Of a DNA stretch of 64,000 nt, positions 1 to 8,911 are shown piece by piece. The translations under genes and the position numbers were made by a program. Numbering within the stretch: the first letter of the stretch is position 1; each line of letters opens with the position of its first letter. Source of the DNA: CAVQOB01 sp963714325 (GTDB taxonomy: Bacteria; Pseudomonadota; Alphaproteobacteria; Rhizobiales; Hyphomicrobiaceae); NCBI GenBank assembly GCA_963714325.1, contig CAVQOB010000006.1, forward strand, positions 1 through 64,000, written 5' to 3'. The notes below the pieces were generated by a model. That model did not search any database. It was given only the letters and a program-made list of their open reading frames with translations, and had not been told where the DNA came from.

Positions 1-1290
1 GCCGTATAACGAATGGTGCCCTCACAACCCTCGACAACGAGCTTGCAGAACGATAACCCGACGCCCGTTCCAGTTCCATCGAACGTCTTGGAACGGAACG
101 GCACGAACAGCTGCAGCACCTGATCCTCAGGCACACCCTTGCCGCTATCCTCAACGATCAGGATATTGCCCGTTGATCCAGGCTGCAGCGCGAGCGTAAT
201 CGTCCCGCTCCCTGCCGCCTCGATCGCGCTGAGCGCATTGCGAATGAGATTGAAGAGCACGTGCCGCATCAGCACGTCGGAACCAAAATAACGAAAATCG
301 GTGTCACTCGAAATGCGAATCCTCGACCGTTGCCCATGACGGAATGAATAGGAATCCAGCGCTGTCAGAACGGTCGCCAGCATTGAATGCTCGGCAAACG
401 TTTCTCGAACAATGCCGGGGGTCGCCAGGTTGACCAACAGGGTATCGATGACTTGATTGGCCGATGATGACTGCTGGCGGATGCGATCCAGCACGGACTG
501 CAAGCGGGCAATCTGATCCGCCGAAACCGCAGCCCCTTGCCATCCGTTCCGGCTGGCGAAGGCATGCGCGTCGACCAGCCGCGGCAGATAGTCGTGCGCC
601 GTTTCTGCATCGAGCCGGATCGCCGCCAGCGGCGTTCGCATCTCATGGGCGATGTGCGCCGCCAGCGCTGCGACAGCACGCATCTTTTCCTTCACGATCA
701 AGTCGCCGCTGTAGTTCAGCAATGTCATGCCAATAAAACTGAAGGCAAAAATGGGCAGCGTCGCCCAATATTGCCAAGGCACGGCATTGCCGGTCATCAG
801 CAGGTATGCAAACACGGCGCAGAGCGAGCCAAGAATTTGCGCTGGAATAACATTGGGCGTGTCGACGAGAAAGACGAGGTAGATCATGCTTGCCATCAGC
901 GACAACTGCCAGCGCGGACTGACATCATTGAGCAACAACATCAACGTAAAGAAGAACGGCAGCGAATAAACAAACGTAATGTAGGAAAACGCGATCGCGT
1001 AACGCCGCAGAAACTCTGGCCAATAGGGTGACAGAAACAGCGCCAGACACAGCACTGTTCCGATCGCCCGAAGCCAAAAATTTTCGTAAGCTTGCGGAAA
1101 GAGTGATGTCCAGACGAGGTAGTAGAACGGGAACGTCAACACACCGACGATCGACGCAAAGCGGATTTTGAACGCAGCATGGGCATGAAATTCGATATAG
1201 GACTGTGCCGAGCGGCTCCAGAATCTGACGCAACCATGCTGTCAAGCGCCAACGCCGTGCTTTCCTCGAACCTTGTTCGTTTGGTAACAT
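1..1290 (-). CDS. LqsS/CqsS-like sensor histidine kinase, cut by left edge, apparent N-terminal frameshift
   Basis: Membrane sensor kinase. Read leftward, the frame is open from about 1199 to base 1. It gives a hydrophobic multi-span part (about 1190-730), a HisKA H-box (AHEMRTPLAAIR, about 615-650), an N-box (NLIRNALSAIEA), the G1 box VEDSGKGVPED and the F/G2 region FVPFRSKTFDGTGTGVGLS. The first-span motif FPFYYLVWTSLFPQAYE followed by a YWP element resembles, from memory, the CqsS/LqsS family that senses alpha-hydroxyketone autoinducers. No good start exists in this frame: a stop lies just upstream and the first candidate is an internal GTG. The ATG at 1290 opens another frame (MLPNEQGSRKARRWRL, then LRQILEPLGTVL) that joins smoothly onto YIEFHAHAAF if one base is missing near 1200. 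The gene is divergent from the regulator at 1404. Kinase identity is certain; the family is probable. The C-terminus, including any receiver domain, lies outside the window. Confidence 0.8.
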
Positions 1291-1354
1291 TGCGCAGAGC
1301 TCATGCTTGGTTTGTGAATCAAGCTATACACTAAGTCGACATGCCCATCACGTT

Positions 1355-1382
1355 TACACGAGGCCGGGTACACGAGGCCGGG
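1355..1382. repeat. 14-bp perfect tandem duplication before the response regulator
   Basis: TACACGAGGCCGGG occurs twice head to tail, ending 21 bases before the ATG at 1404. It lies in the divergent promoter region of the kinase/regulator pair. It could be a simple duplication or a tandem binding site. Confidence 0.7.
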
Positions 1383-1403
1383 ACAAGAGCGAGCAGGAAA
1401 GCC

Positions 1404-2418
1404 ATGTTGCCTTACTATCATCCTTCGTCGGTCGTCATCATCGACGATGATGCGCTGTTCCTTGAAACTATCAAATTCTCGCTGGCGGACGCATTTCCAT
1501 GCGAGACGTTCGCCGATCCCAAGCACGCCATCCAAGTGCTCCATCAACGGCAATCGGCAATCCGCAGCCTTGCCCATTTTGTCGTCCCGAACGAACTCTG
1601 TGCCCGACGTCCCGTCGATTGAACCAGGTGACCAGTTCGTACAATTGCGCACGTCAGACATCGCGGGACTTGTGACCGACCCATCGCGATTTTCGCAAGT
1701 CTCGGTTGTCGTCGTCGACTATGACATGCCCGGTATCAACGGCATTCAGTTCTGCCGGCAACTGGCTGACCTGCCCCTGCGCAAAGTCCTGCTGACGGGC
1801 AAGGCCACGATCGATACCGCGGTGCGTGCCTTCAACGAACGGATCATCGATGGCTACATCGCCAAGCAGGACGCCATGTTGGCAACCCGCCTCAAGACTG
1901 AAATCCGTGCGCTGCAGATGGCCTATTTTACGCGCGTCGCCGAGCCGTTGCGGTCCATTCTCGGTCTCGACGCAACACGATACATCACCGACCCGGCCAT
2001 CGACGAACTTTTTGCCGCCGAATGCCGCGCCCACGACATCGTCGAGCACTACGTCCTGGCTGAGCCACCGGGTATCCTGATGGCATCGTCCAGCGGCGAC
2101 ATTTTTGTGATGACCATCCACTCCGAGCAGGACATCGTCGCGCACATCGAGATCGCAACCGCTGCGAATGCGTCCGTTGATCTGGTTCGCGCCTTGGCCG
2201 CACGCGCCGTTGTCCCGGTCTTTCCGACACCATCCGGCCTGTACGAAAAAGGTCTCGAAACGACGTGGCGCAAGCACGTCTGGCCGGCCCGCGAACTGCA
2301 AGGCGACGAACAATGGTATTATGCACTCGTCTCAGGCGAGGCCGCACACGCCATCGCGCCGCGCGGTCTCGCGTCCTATGCCAAGCATCTCCAGCAGGCG
2401 CGCTCGACCCGCCATTGA
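1404..2418 (+). pseudogene. LqsR-like response regulator, frameshifted as assembled
   Basis: The receiver begins in one frame from ATG 1404 (MLPYYHPSSVVIIDDDALF, with the acidic pocket IDDD), but that frame stops at 1623. The rest of the receiver, VVVVDYDMPGINGIQFC with the phospho-acceptor Asp, LLTGKA with the Thr, and YIAKQD with the Lys, lies in the +1 frame, which runs to 2418. Skipping one C of the CCC at 1586-1588 joins HFVV to RTNSVPDVPSIEPGDQF without a break. This places the shift at about 1555-1605. The repaired product is about 338 aa: a receiver with a long insertion between the acidic pocket and the acceptor, then a roughly 200-aa C-terminal domain with no recognisable DNA-binding fold. 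Size and layout recall LqsR. It is divergent from the LqsS/CqsS-like kinase, its likely partner. The cause may be sequencing error, gene decay or programmed frameshifting. Confidence 0.75.
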
Positions 2419-2443
2419 TGCCCGCGCGTGTGCCCCAAAAAGT

Positions 2444-2482
2444 GCGGCGGGCGCTGGTCGGCACCTGAAGCCGCGAGAAAAA
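2444..2482. repeat. Dispersed hairpin repeat, copy 1
   Basis: One 39-nt copy of an element found three more times at 27702-27820. The outer stem is GCGGC/GCCGC, the inner stem is near GGTGC/GCACC around loop TGGTCG, and the tail is GAGAAAAA. In this copy the inner stem has one C-A mismatch (GGCGC). It sits between the response regulator stop and the 3' end of rnpB. Confidence 0.8.
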
Positions 2483-2484
2483 TG

Positions 2485-2918
2485 CCAGTCGGCCTGTAAG
2501 CCGGGTTCTGTCCCGAGGTTGCCCTCTTGGACGACCATTCATCTGGGACCGCACTTGCGTGCGGCCTCTAGCAACCAACCCGGACGGCGGGTTTGAATGA
2601 ACACCTGATGCCGCACGTTGCCGCGCGCATCCGGCCGCCCCTATTTGGTCTTGCTCCCGGTGGGGTTTGCCATGCCGGTCCCGTTGCCGGTCCCGCGGTG
2701 GGCTCTTACCCCACCGTTTCGCCCTTACCCCGTCTGCCGAAGCACACGTGGCGGTTTGTTTTCTGTTGCACTGTCCCTGGGGTCGCCCCCGGCGGCCGTT
2801 AGCCGTCACCGTTCATCCATGGAGCCCGGACTTTCCTCCACCGGGGTATTCGCCGCAGTCCAGGCCGATAGGGCGTCCTGGTGGCGAGGCATCCGACAGC
2901 GGTCGTCCAGCCGACTGG
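2485..2918 (-). ncRNA. rnpB: RNase P RNA, bacterial type A
   Basis: Catalytic RNA of ribonuclease P, which trims the 5' leader from tRNA precursors. On the minus strand it contains the conserved GAGGAAAGTCCGGGCTCC near the 5' end, then CAGTGCAACAGAAA, a GAAACGGTGGGGTAAGAGCC segment, AGATGAATGG, and the 3' signature ACAGAACCCGGCTTACAGG. The ends were set from helix P1: CCAGTCGGC at the 5' end pairs perfectly with GCCGACTGG at the 3' end. That gives about 434 nt, normal for alphaproteobacteria. Open frames crossing this region are not genes. A hairpin repeat begins two bases past the mapped 3' end. Confidence 0.97.
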
Positions 2919-2950
2919 CCGCTGACACATGCGATCTTGGCCGTCACACG

Positions 2951-3856
2951 TCAAGCCTGTTCCGGGCGATTGACCAGATAGATGCCGATCACCACCAGTG
3001 CCAACCCGCCGAGTAGCACCGGCGTGATCGGTTCGCCGAGCAACAGATGGCCAGCCAAGACGCCGAAGATGGGAATGAGGAACGTGAAGGAGTGCAGGCT
3101 CGCCGCCGAGTACGTGCGCATTAGCCAGAACCAGGTCGTATAGCCGATCACCACCACCATGATGACCGTATAGGCGAACGCCGCCACGATCTCGCCCGTC
3201 AGCCGCACGGCCGTACTTTCGCCAACCAGCCACGATCCAACCAGCAGCAGCGGCGCCGAAACGGCGAGCTGGTACAGCAGTGTCTTCTCGGCCGGGCACG
3301 CCTTGAGATTACTGGCCCGCACGACTACCGTCGTCGCTCCCCAGAAGATGCCTCCCAGCAAGCAACTGAGATCACCCATCATGGACGCGCCGGCCGCGAC
3401 ATCAGACTTGACGCCCATCGCCAGCAGGAGGCCACCGAATGCGGCCAGGAGGCCAATGACACGCCCGCGCATCAGGCGATGCCCAGGCACCAGCAGGTGT
3501 TCACCAAACGCCGCAACGAATGGCGCGCAATGCAGAAAGATCGTGCCGCGCGACGCCGTCGTCAGCGACAGGCCGACATACAGAAACAGAAATTCAAGCG
3601 CGAAAAACAAGCCGCATAGCACGCCAGCCCTCAGCGTTCCGTCACGCTCAAACAGTCGGATACCGCGCACCTGTGTCCACGCAAACAGCAGCAGTCCAGC
3701 TGCCATCGAGCGCAACCCGGCATTGAGGATCGGCGCGATCCCCGTGCTGGAGATCTTCGCCATCACCAGCCCAACACCCCAGATGATGCAGCATCCGAAC
3801 AGAATTGCCCCGGCCCTGACATCAAAAGCTGGAGTGCGCGGCACACCTTGCGACAC
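2951..3856 (-). CDS. EamA/DMT-family transporter
   Basis: Inner-membrane permease of the drug/metabolite transporter superfamily, 301 aa. It shows about ten hydrophobic segments arranged as two EamA repeats (roughly residues 15-145 and 160-297). The C-terminal repeat ends with the typical AGHLLLGEPITPVLLGGLALVVIGI pattern, seen here as GEPITPVLLGG. Such proteins usually export amino acids or other small metabolites; the substrate cannot be read from sequence. It lies upstream of and co-directional with rnpB, and downstream of the amidase gene with a short gap of about 17 bases, so it may share that operon. Confidence 0.88.
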   Translation of the reverse strand: MSQGVPRTPAFDVRAGAILFGCCIIWGVGLVMAKISSTGIAPILNAGLRSMAAGLLLFAWTQVRGIRLFERDGTLRAGVLCGLFFALEFLFLYVGLSLTTASRGTIFLHCAPFVAAFGEHLLVPGHRLMRGRVIGLLAAFGGLLLAMGVKSDVAAGASMMGDLSCLLGGIFWGATTVVVRASNLKACPAEKTLLYQLAVSAPLLLVGSWLVGESTAVRLTGEIVAAFAYTVIMVVVIGYTTWFWLMRTYSAASLHSFTFLIPIFGVLAGHLLLGEPITPVLLGGLALVVIGIYLVNRPEQA

Positions 3857-3873
3857 GAATACCTCTCCCCCTG

Positions 3874-4659
3874 TCAGCCAACCGGCAGCTCAAGACCTGG
3901 CGCCACCGGCAACGCGGCAATCAGGCGTTCGAGTGTCGCCAACGTCGACAGATCAAGCCGCCCATCCGGTCGCGCCGGCCGGAAATGCCGCTGAAAAGCG
4001 CGCACTACGCGCTCTGTCTTCGGTCCGTACACCCCGTCACAATCGATCTCATAACCGTAGTCAGCCAAAAGTTTTTGCGCAGTTTGCACGCCACCGCCGC
4101 GATCTCCACGGCCAAGTCCCATGTTTTGTGCGCGCACCGGCGACGGTGGCATCCAATGCCCGACACCCAGTGCCGCCATCCGGTACCAGGGAAATTTTTC
4201 GCCGGGATCGATCTTGCGATGCGGCGCGACATCCGAATGCGCGAGCACCCGCGCCGCCGCTATCCCCTGACGCGCGATTATGTCCCGGCAGAGCGCCGCC
4301 AACGCATCGATCTGCGCATCGGGAAAATCATGATACCCAAGCTCATGGCCGGGGTTCTGGATCTCGATTCCAACCGACGCAGAATTGAGATCGGTTACGC
4401 CATGCCAGCAGGATACACCCGCGTGCCATGCTCGCTCAGCTTCCGGCACGAGCTGCGTAACGCGGCCGCTCTCATCGATGACGTAGTGACACGAGACCTT
4501 GCTCTCCGCGCAGGCCAGCCACTGCACCGCCATCGCCGCACTTTTCATGCCGGTGTAATGCAGGATCAGCATGTCCGGCTTCACGACACCCCGGCGGGCC
4601 CCGTGATTGACGGCCGGCACTACCGTCGACACCAGGCTCGAATCGGCCTTGAAACTCAT
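3874..4659 (-). CDS. N-acetylmuramoyl-L-alanine amidase with peptidoglycan-binding domain (AmiD-like)
   Basis: Zinc amidase cleaving the bond between N-acetylmuramic acid and L-alanine in wall fragments, 261 aa. The Amidase_2 domain (about residues 25-160) has His34 in LILHYTG, Glu99 in GIEI, and His141, Lys149 and Asp151 in AHSDVAPHRKIDPG, the full AmpD/AmiD zinc and catalytic set. Residues about 186-245 form a peptidoglycan-binding domain (DCDGVYGPKTERVVRAF). This places it with AmiD rather than AmpD. No clear signal peptide or lipobox is visible at this start, so its location is unsure. The ATG overlaps the stop of the TerB-DnaJ gene by 3 bases, indicating translational coupling. Confidence 0.9.
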   Translation of the reverse strand: MSFKADSSLVSTVVPAVNHGARRGVVKPDMLILHYTGMKSAAMAVQWLACAESKVSCHYVIDESGRVTQLVPEAERAWHAGVSCWHGVTDLNSASVGIEIQNPGHELGYHDFPDAQIDALAALCRDIIARQGIAAARVLAHSDVAPHRKIDPGEKFPWYRMAALGVGHWMPPSPVRAQNMGLGRGDRGGGVQTAQKLLADYGYEIDCDGVYGPKTERVVRAFQRHFRPARPDGRLDLSTLATLERLIAALPVAPGLELPVG

Positions 4660-5354
4660 AAGCCTCGCTCCTTGGCGAGCGTCGCGTAGGCGGCATTGAT
4701 GGTTGCGAGTTTCCGATTGGCCAATTCGATCATCTGTGGCGGCAGCCCGCGCCCGATCACCAGATCGGGATGATTTTCCCGCACCAGCTTGCGATGCCGG
4801 ATTTTGATCGCCTCGTTCGATGCCGACGGATCGAGCCCGAACACATCGTAGGGGCTACTGTCATCGGCAACAAACCGCGCCCGGATATGCCGGAACGCGC
4901 TGTCTGAAAGCCCGAACCGTTCGGCGACCACCTTCAAAAACCGATCCTCGCCCGGATGCAGCGCCCGATCAGCCGACGCGATATGGAACAACCCTTCGAG
5001 TACATCACTCAAATACACGGCGTCGTCATTCAACAGCTTCCGGATGCGATCGGCATACATCTCGAAACCGGCCGTATCCTGCTTGGCAAGATCGAACAAG
5101 CGCGCGACATGTGAAGCCTCCTCCGGCGGCGTCTTGAACACCCGATTGAAGACGTCGACCTCGATGCTGATCACCACCCCGTCGGCCTTGGCCATTTTGG
5201 CGCCAAGCGCGATGATCGCCGCCGTGAACGCGACACCCACGTCCGGTCGGCCGGTGGTTTTGGTCAACTCACCAGCGTCGCCGCCCCTGAATTGGCCATT
5301 CAACCCACCACCGAGCCCCGTGACCGCATTTGATATTTTTTGCCAGATTGTCAT
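4656..5354 (-). CDS. TerB-domain / DnaJ-domain protein (DjlA-like co-chaperone)
   Basis: A 232-aa protein with a TerB-like helical acidic domain (about residues 30-150) followed by a C-terminal J domain (about 165-230) carrying the essential HPD triad in NHPDLVIGRG. This domain order is that of DjlA-type co-chaperones, which stimulate DnaK ATPase. The usual DjlA N-terminal transmembrane segment is absent, so it is probably soluble. The ATG at 5354 (MTIWQKISNAVTG) was preferred over an in-frame start 17 codons upstream because family members begin this way. It is the first gene of a minus-strand cluster with the amidase and EamA genes, and divergent from the acyl-CoA gene at 5490. Confidence 0.85.
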   Translation of the reverse strand: MTIWQKISNAVTGLGGGLNGQFRGGDAGELTKTTGRPDVGVAFTAAIIALGAKMAKADGVVISIEVDVFNRVFKTPPEEASHVARLFDLAKQDTAGFEMYADRIRKLLNDDAVYLSDVLEGLFHIASADRALHPGEDRFLKVVAERFGLSDSAFRHIRARFVADDSSPYDVFGLDPSASNEAIKIRHRKLVRENHPDLVIGRGLPPQMIELANRKLATINAAYATLAKERGL

Positions 5355-5489
5355 CACGCCAGACACTAACGTGTTTCGCGCTCCGCATGAAGAGCAGCCA
5401 TGCATGGCGGTTGAGGCAGTTGCGCGCAGCTGCTCCCCCGGCTATCGGAAGACCTGGAATGGCCGCCGCGCACGAGATCAGCCCCGCAT

Positions 5490-6569
5490 ATGACCGATAC
5501 CTCCGAAGTCATCATCCATCAGGACCGCCGCGCCGGCCGCATCACCCTGAACCGTCCAAAAGCGCTCAATGCCTTAACGCTTGGCATGGTCCGCAGCCTG
5601 TGGAACGTTCTGCAGCGCTGGCAGTCCGATCCCAACATCGACGTCGTCATCCTGGATGGCGCCGGTGACCGTGGACTGTGCGCCGGTGGTGATGTCCGAT
5701 CCCTCTATGACAGCGCCAAGGACGGCATCGGTTTCGCCGCCAAGTTCTGGCGTGAGGAGTATCAACTCAACGCTCTGATCCATCGCTACCCCAAGCCCTT
5801 CGTTGCCATCATGGACGGCATCGTTATGGGCGGCGGTATCGGCCTCTCGGCCCACGCCCGCCACCGCATCGTCACTGAAAAAAGCGCGCTGGCGATGCCG
5901 GAGACGACCATCGGTCTCATCCCCGACGTCGGCGGCACCTGGCTGTTGTCACGTGGCACCCCCGGTATCGGCGCCTATCTGGCCCTGACCGGTTATCGCA
6001 TGAACGGATCGGATGCCATCCAAGCCGGCTTCGCTGAGACGTTTGTGCCATCCGCGGCACTCCCGGCCCTCATCGAGACTTTGAGCGCACCGAGTGGCGA
6101 ATCCATTGCCGATCGCATCGACGGCGCCGAGTCCGGCATTCCGCTCTCCCCGCTCATGGCCGATCAGGCTTTGATCCAATCCTGGTTTGCGCATGATTCG
6201 GTGGAAGCCATCCTTGAGGCCGTCGCAGCATCAACGCACCCGCTGGCGATCAAGGCCAAATCCGATCTTGCGACACGCTCGCCGCTCTCCCTCAAAGTGA
6301 CCCTCGAAGCCATCCGCCGTGCCCGCAGTTACGCGACACTCGAACAGGCGCTCAATGTCGAATACATTCTCTGCACCAACCTGTTCCAGCACGGCGAATT
6401 CATCGAAGGCATTCGTGCCCTCCTGGTCGACAAGGATAAAGCACCGCAATGGAATCCGCCCCGTCTCGCCGAGGTCACCGCAGACATGGTCGCCGGCGTC
6501 TTCACGACTCATCCGTCCGCCGGCGCCTTGAAGCTCACGCCACCCAACACAGCACAATTGCGAGCATGA
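5490..6569 (+). CDS. 3-hydroxyisobutyryl-CoA hydrolase (enoyl-CoA hydratase superfamily)
   Basis: Crotonase-fold enzyme, 359 aa, best matching the hydrolase that releases 3-hydroxyisobutyrate from its CoA ester in valine breakdown. Evidence is the length (plain hydratases are about 260 aa) and the family motifs LCAGGDVRSLYD, MDGIVMGGGIGLSAHA and PETTIGLIPDVGGTWLLSR, with the oxyanion-hole Gly residues and catalytic Glu in place. A divergent enoyl-CoA hydratase activity is the alternative. It is followed after 10 bases by a CoA-transferase gene, probably co-transcribed. Confidence 0.85.
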   Translation: MTDTSEVIIHQDRRAGRITLNRPKALNALTLGMVRSLWNVLQRWQSDPNIDVVILDGAGDRGLCAGGDVRSLYDSAKDGIGFAAKFWREEYQLNALIHRYPKPFVAIMDGIVMGGGIGLSAHARHRIVTEKSALAMPETTIGLIPDVGGTWLLSRGTPGIGAYLALTGYRMNGSDAIQAGFAETFVPSAALPALIETLSAPSGESIADRIDGAESGIPLSPLMADQALIQSWFAHDSVEAILEAVAASTHPLAIKAKSDLATRSPLSLKVTLEAIRRARSYATLEQALNVEYILCTNLFQHGEFIEGIRALLVDKDKAPQWNPPRLAEVTADMVAGVFTTHPSAGALKLTPPNTAQLRA

Positions 6570-6579
6570 GAACCCAGCC

Positions 6580-7794
6580 ATGACCTCACCCCATCGCCAA
6601 GGTCCACTTAAGGGAATGCGCGTTGTCGAACTCGCCCACGTCATGGCGGGTCCGACCTGCGGCCTGATGCTCGCCGACATGGGCGCCGACGTCATCAAGG
6701 TTGAGAAAATTGACGGTGGCGATGACACTCGCCGCCAGCTCCCGCCCGACATCAACGGCGAAAGTGCTGCCTACATGATGATGAACCGCAATAAGCGCGG
6801 CATTGTCCTCGACCTCAAAAATGCAAATGCCAAGGACGTGCTGCGCCGTCTCGTCAAATCCGCCGACGTGCTGATCGAAAATTATCGCTCCGATACCATG
6901 CCGAAGCTTGGACTTGGCTATGAGGATCTCCGCAAGATCAACCCCGGCCTGATCTACGCAACCATCACCGGATTTGGCCGCACCGGTCCCTTGTCCGACA
7001 AAGGCGGCTTCGACCTGATCGCCCAGGGCATGTCCGGCCTCATGTCGATCACCGGCGAAGCGCCGGACCGCCCGCCCGTCAAGGTCGGCGCGCCGTTGTG
7101 CGACATCACTGCCGGCCTGCTGCTCGCTATGGGTGTCTGCGCCGCCTATACACACAGGCTTAAAACCGGCGAAGGTCAGATGGTCGACACGTCGCTGTTC
7201 GAAGCCGGCATCACCCACACCTATTGGCAATCCGCCATCGCCTTCGCCAGCAATGTCTCGCCCGGGCCGATGGGTTCGGCCCACCCCCTGAACGCTCCCT
7301 ATCAGGCCTTCGCCACGCGCGACGGCTGGATCAATGTCGGCGCCGCCAATCAGAAGCTTTGGGAGCTGTTCGTCGGCCTGCTTGAAGCGCCGGAAATCGC
7401 CGGTAATCCGCAATTCGCGCAGGGCCGCGGCCGCATGGCCAATCTCGACGCCCTGATCCGCGCTATCACTCCACACATGAAGAAGCGCACGACGGCTGAA
7501 TGGCTGAGCCTGCTCGAAGCCAAGGGCATTCCCGCCGGTCCGGTCCTCTCGATCATGGACATGCACAAGCATCCGCAGACCGCCGCCCGCATGATGGCGC
7601 CGCACGTTGATCATCCCATTGCCGGTCGTATGCAAACCATCGGCTTGCCGGTGAAATTTTCCGAGACGCCGGGCAAGGTCATGCACGCCGCACCGATCTT
7701 CGGTCAGCACACCCGTGACGTCCTCGCTGACGCCGGATACTCCGCATCGGAAATCGACGCACTACTTGCCGATCGCGTCGCCGTTGCGTCATAG
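6580..7794 (+). CDS. Class III CoA-transferase (CaiB/BaiF family)
   Basis: Family III acyl-CoA:carboxylate CoA-transferase, 404 aa, moving CoA between organic acids through an aspartyl-CoA intermediate. The N-terminus shows VVELAHVMAGPTCGLMLADMGADVIKVEK. The catalytic Asp is in VGAPLCDITAGLLLAMG. FGRTGPLSDKGGFDLIAQG and the late GIPAGPVLSIMDMHKHPQ are also typical. The substrate is unknown. It lies just behind the 3-hydroxyisobutyryl-CoA hydrolase gene, suggesting joint use in branched-chain acid or related acyl-CoA metabolism. It converges with the methyltransferase gene, leaving 3 bases between stops. Confidence 0.9.
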   Translation: MTSPHRQGPLKGMRVVELAHVMAGPTCGLMLADMGADVIKVEKIDGGDDTRRQLPPDINGESAAYMMMNRNKRGIVLDLKNANAKDVLRRLVKSADVLIENYRSDTMPKLGLGYEDLRKINPGLIYATITGFGRTGPLSDKGGFDLIAQGMSGLMSITGEAPDRPPVKVGAPLCDITAGLLLAMGVCAAYTHRLKTGEGQMVDTSLFEAGITHTYWQSAIAFASNVSPGPMGSAHPLNAPYQAFATRDGWINVGAANQKLWELFVGLLEAPEIAGNPQFAQGRGRMANLDALIRAITPHMKKRTTAEWLSLLEAKGIPAGPVLSIMDMHKHPQTAARMMAPHVDHPIAGRMQTIGLPVKFSETPGKVMHAAPIFGQHTRDVLADAGYSASEIDALLADRVAVAS

Positions 7795-7797
7795 GCC

Positions 7798-8571
7798 CTA
7801 TTGAACTGGCAGCGCCGCGCCGTGCCGGAGCACCGCTTCGATGTCAGGACAAAATCCGCGCGCATCGTGCAGCACCAGTCCCGGCGCGATCGTCAGCGGC
7901 GCACGGCTCGCTTTCCGGCCGCTGATTAGAATACGCGACGCCGTTCCGCCGGCCCTCGGATAGACCGGCCGCAGCACCAGAGCGCCAAACCGCCGATCCA
8001 GCACCGCCAGAATTTCGTCGATCTTATCGGCGCGATGGATCATCGTCAGCAGGCCGTCGGGCATCGCCATCGCCGCCATGAAGCGTGCCCAATCGTCGAG
8101 GCTTCCCTCGGCCATCGCATGGGATCCGGCCTTGAGCGGATCGGCCGCCGCAGTCCCTCGCCCATCGGCATGAAACGGTGGGTTCGCGAGCACATGCTGG
8201 AAGCTATTGACGAGCGCCGCCAGTGCCGGATGCCGCGACATTGGCAGCGCCAGATCTGCCGTGACGACGGTCACCCGATCGCCAACCCCATTGCGGGTCA
8301 TGTTCGCGTTGGCGAGTTTGGCGAGGCTCGGCTCGCGTTCAACCAGCATGATGGTCGTATCGTCAACCCGCCGCGCCAAGCACAGCCCAACCACACCGAC
8401 GCCTGCCCCGGCATCGAGTGCGCGCTCGCCGGCGCGGATGGGACACGCGGCCGCCAGTAACACGGCATCAAGCCCTGCCCGATACCCCGTCGCCGGCTGT
8501 TCGATCATCAGCCTGCCGCCGAGAAACGCATCCAGCGACGTACCCCCGGCGATCGCGGTCTCGACACTCAT
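7798..8571 (-). CDS. N6-adenine methyltransferase, TrmN6-like (tRNA1(Val) A37 type)
   Basis: SAM-dependent methyltransferase of about 257 aa. It has a SAM-binding glycine motif (ALDAGAGVGVVGLCLA) and the catalytic NPPF tetrad (VLANPPFHADG) characteristic of enzymes methylating the exocyclic amine of adenine or glutamine. This family in alphaproteobacteria is annotated as tRNA1(Val) m6A37 methyltransferase. The start at 8571 (MSVETAIAGGT) follows the stop of the DUF2007 gene by 4 bases. The DUF2007-methyltransferase pair divergent from polyprenyl diphosphate synthase is a common alphaproteobacterial arrangement. The exact RNA target is inferred. Confidence 0.85.
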   Translation of the reverse strand: MSVETAIAGGTSLDAFLGGRLMIEQPATGYRAGLDAVLLAAACPIRAGERALDAGAGVGVVGLCLARRVDDTTIMLVEREPSLAKLANANMTRNGVGDRVTVVTADLALPMSRHPALAALVNSFQHVLANPPFHADGRGTAAADPLKAGSHAMAEGSLDDWARFMAAMAMPDGLLTMIHRADKIDEILAVLDRRFGALVLRPVYPRAGGTASRILISGRKASRAPLTIAPGLVLHDARGFCPDIEAVLRHGAALPVQ

Positions 8572-8575
8572 CGTT

Positions 8576-8800
8576 CTACTCCGGCAGCAGCCATTCCTTG
8601 AGCCCGGCATCAGCCAACAATCGCCATGCCAACGGCCAATCTCGATACGAAACCAGCATCCGGCATGGAAAGACGCTATTCGACCCCTGCACCGCGCTGA
8701 TGTGCTGGTCCGCAACCAGCGCCTCGATGCCCTCGCCTTTCAGCACCGCGCTTGCAAAACTCAGCGCCACTGGGTCGTTAGTCCTCAAAATTTCGCGCAT
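8576..8800 (-). CDS. DUF2007 small protein
   Basis: A 74-aa protein beginning MREILRTNDPVALSFASAVL and containing LVADQHISAVQGS, matching the DUF2007 'putative signal transducing' family, which has an ACT-like small fold. It ends LAWRLLADAGLKEWLLPE. It is probably co-transcribed with the downstream methyltransferase. Its function is not known. Confidence 0.8.
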   Translation of the reverse strand: MREILRTNDPVALSFASAVLKGEGIEALVADQHISAVQGSNSVFPCRMLVSYRDWPLAWRLLADAGLKEWLLPE

Positions 8801-8911
8801 ACCGTGACCGAACTGGCTGTTGTGCGGCAATCTGCCGTGACTGCCCCATGGCAGCCCCGGCTAGTATAGGGTACCCGAAAGGAAAATTGGAACGCGATCC
8901 GAGGTCATGAC

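Noticed and set aside
1985..2809. Open frames crossing the rnpB region on both strands
   Set aside because: The region is RNase P RNA with all conserved segments; the frames are incidental.
3303..4388. Plus-strand open frame of about 361 codons across the EamA and amidase genes
   Set aside because: Low-complexity Pro/Arg/Ser-rich sequence spanning two real minus-strand genes.
6586..7710. Minus-strand open frame of about 374 codons opposite the CoA-transferase gene
   Set aside because: It is an antisense shadow without motifs or a convincing start.
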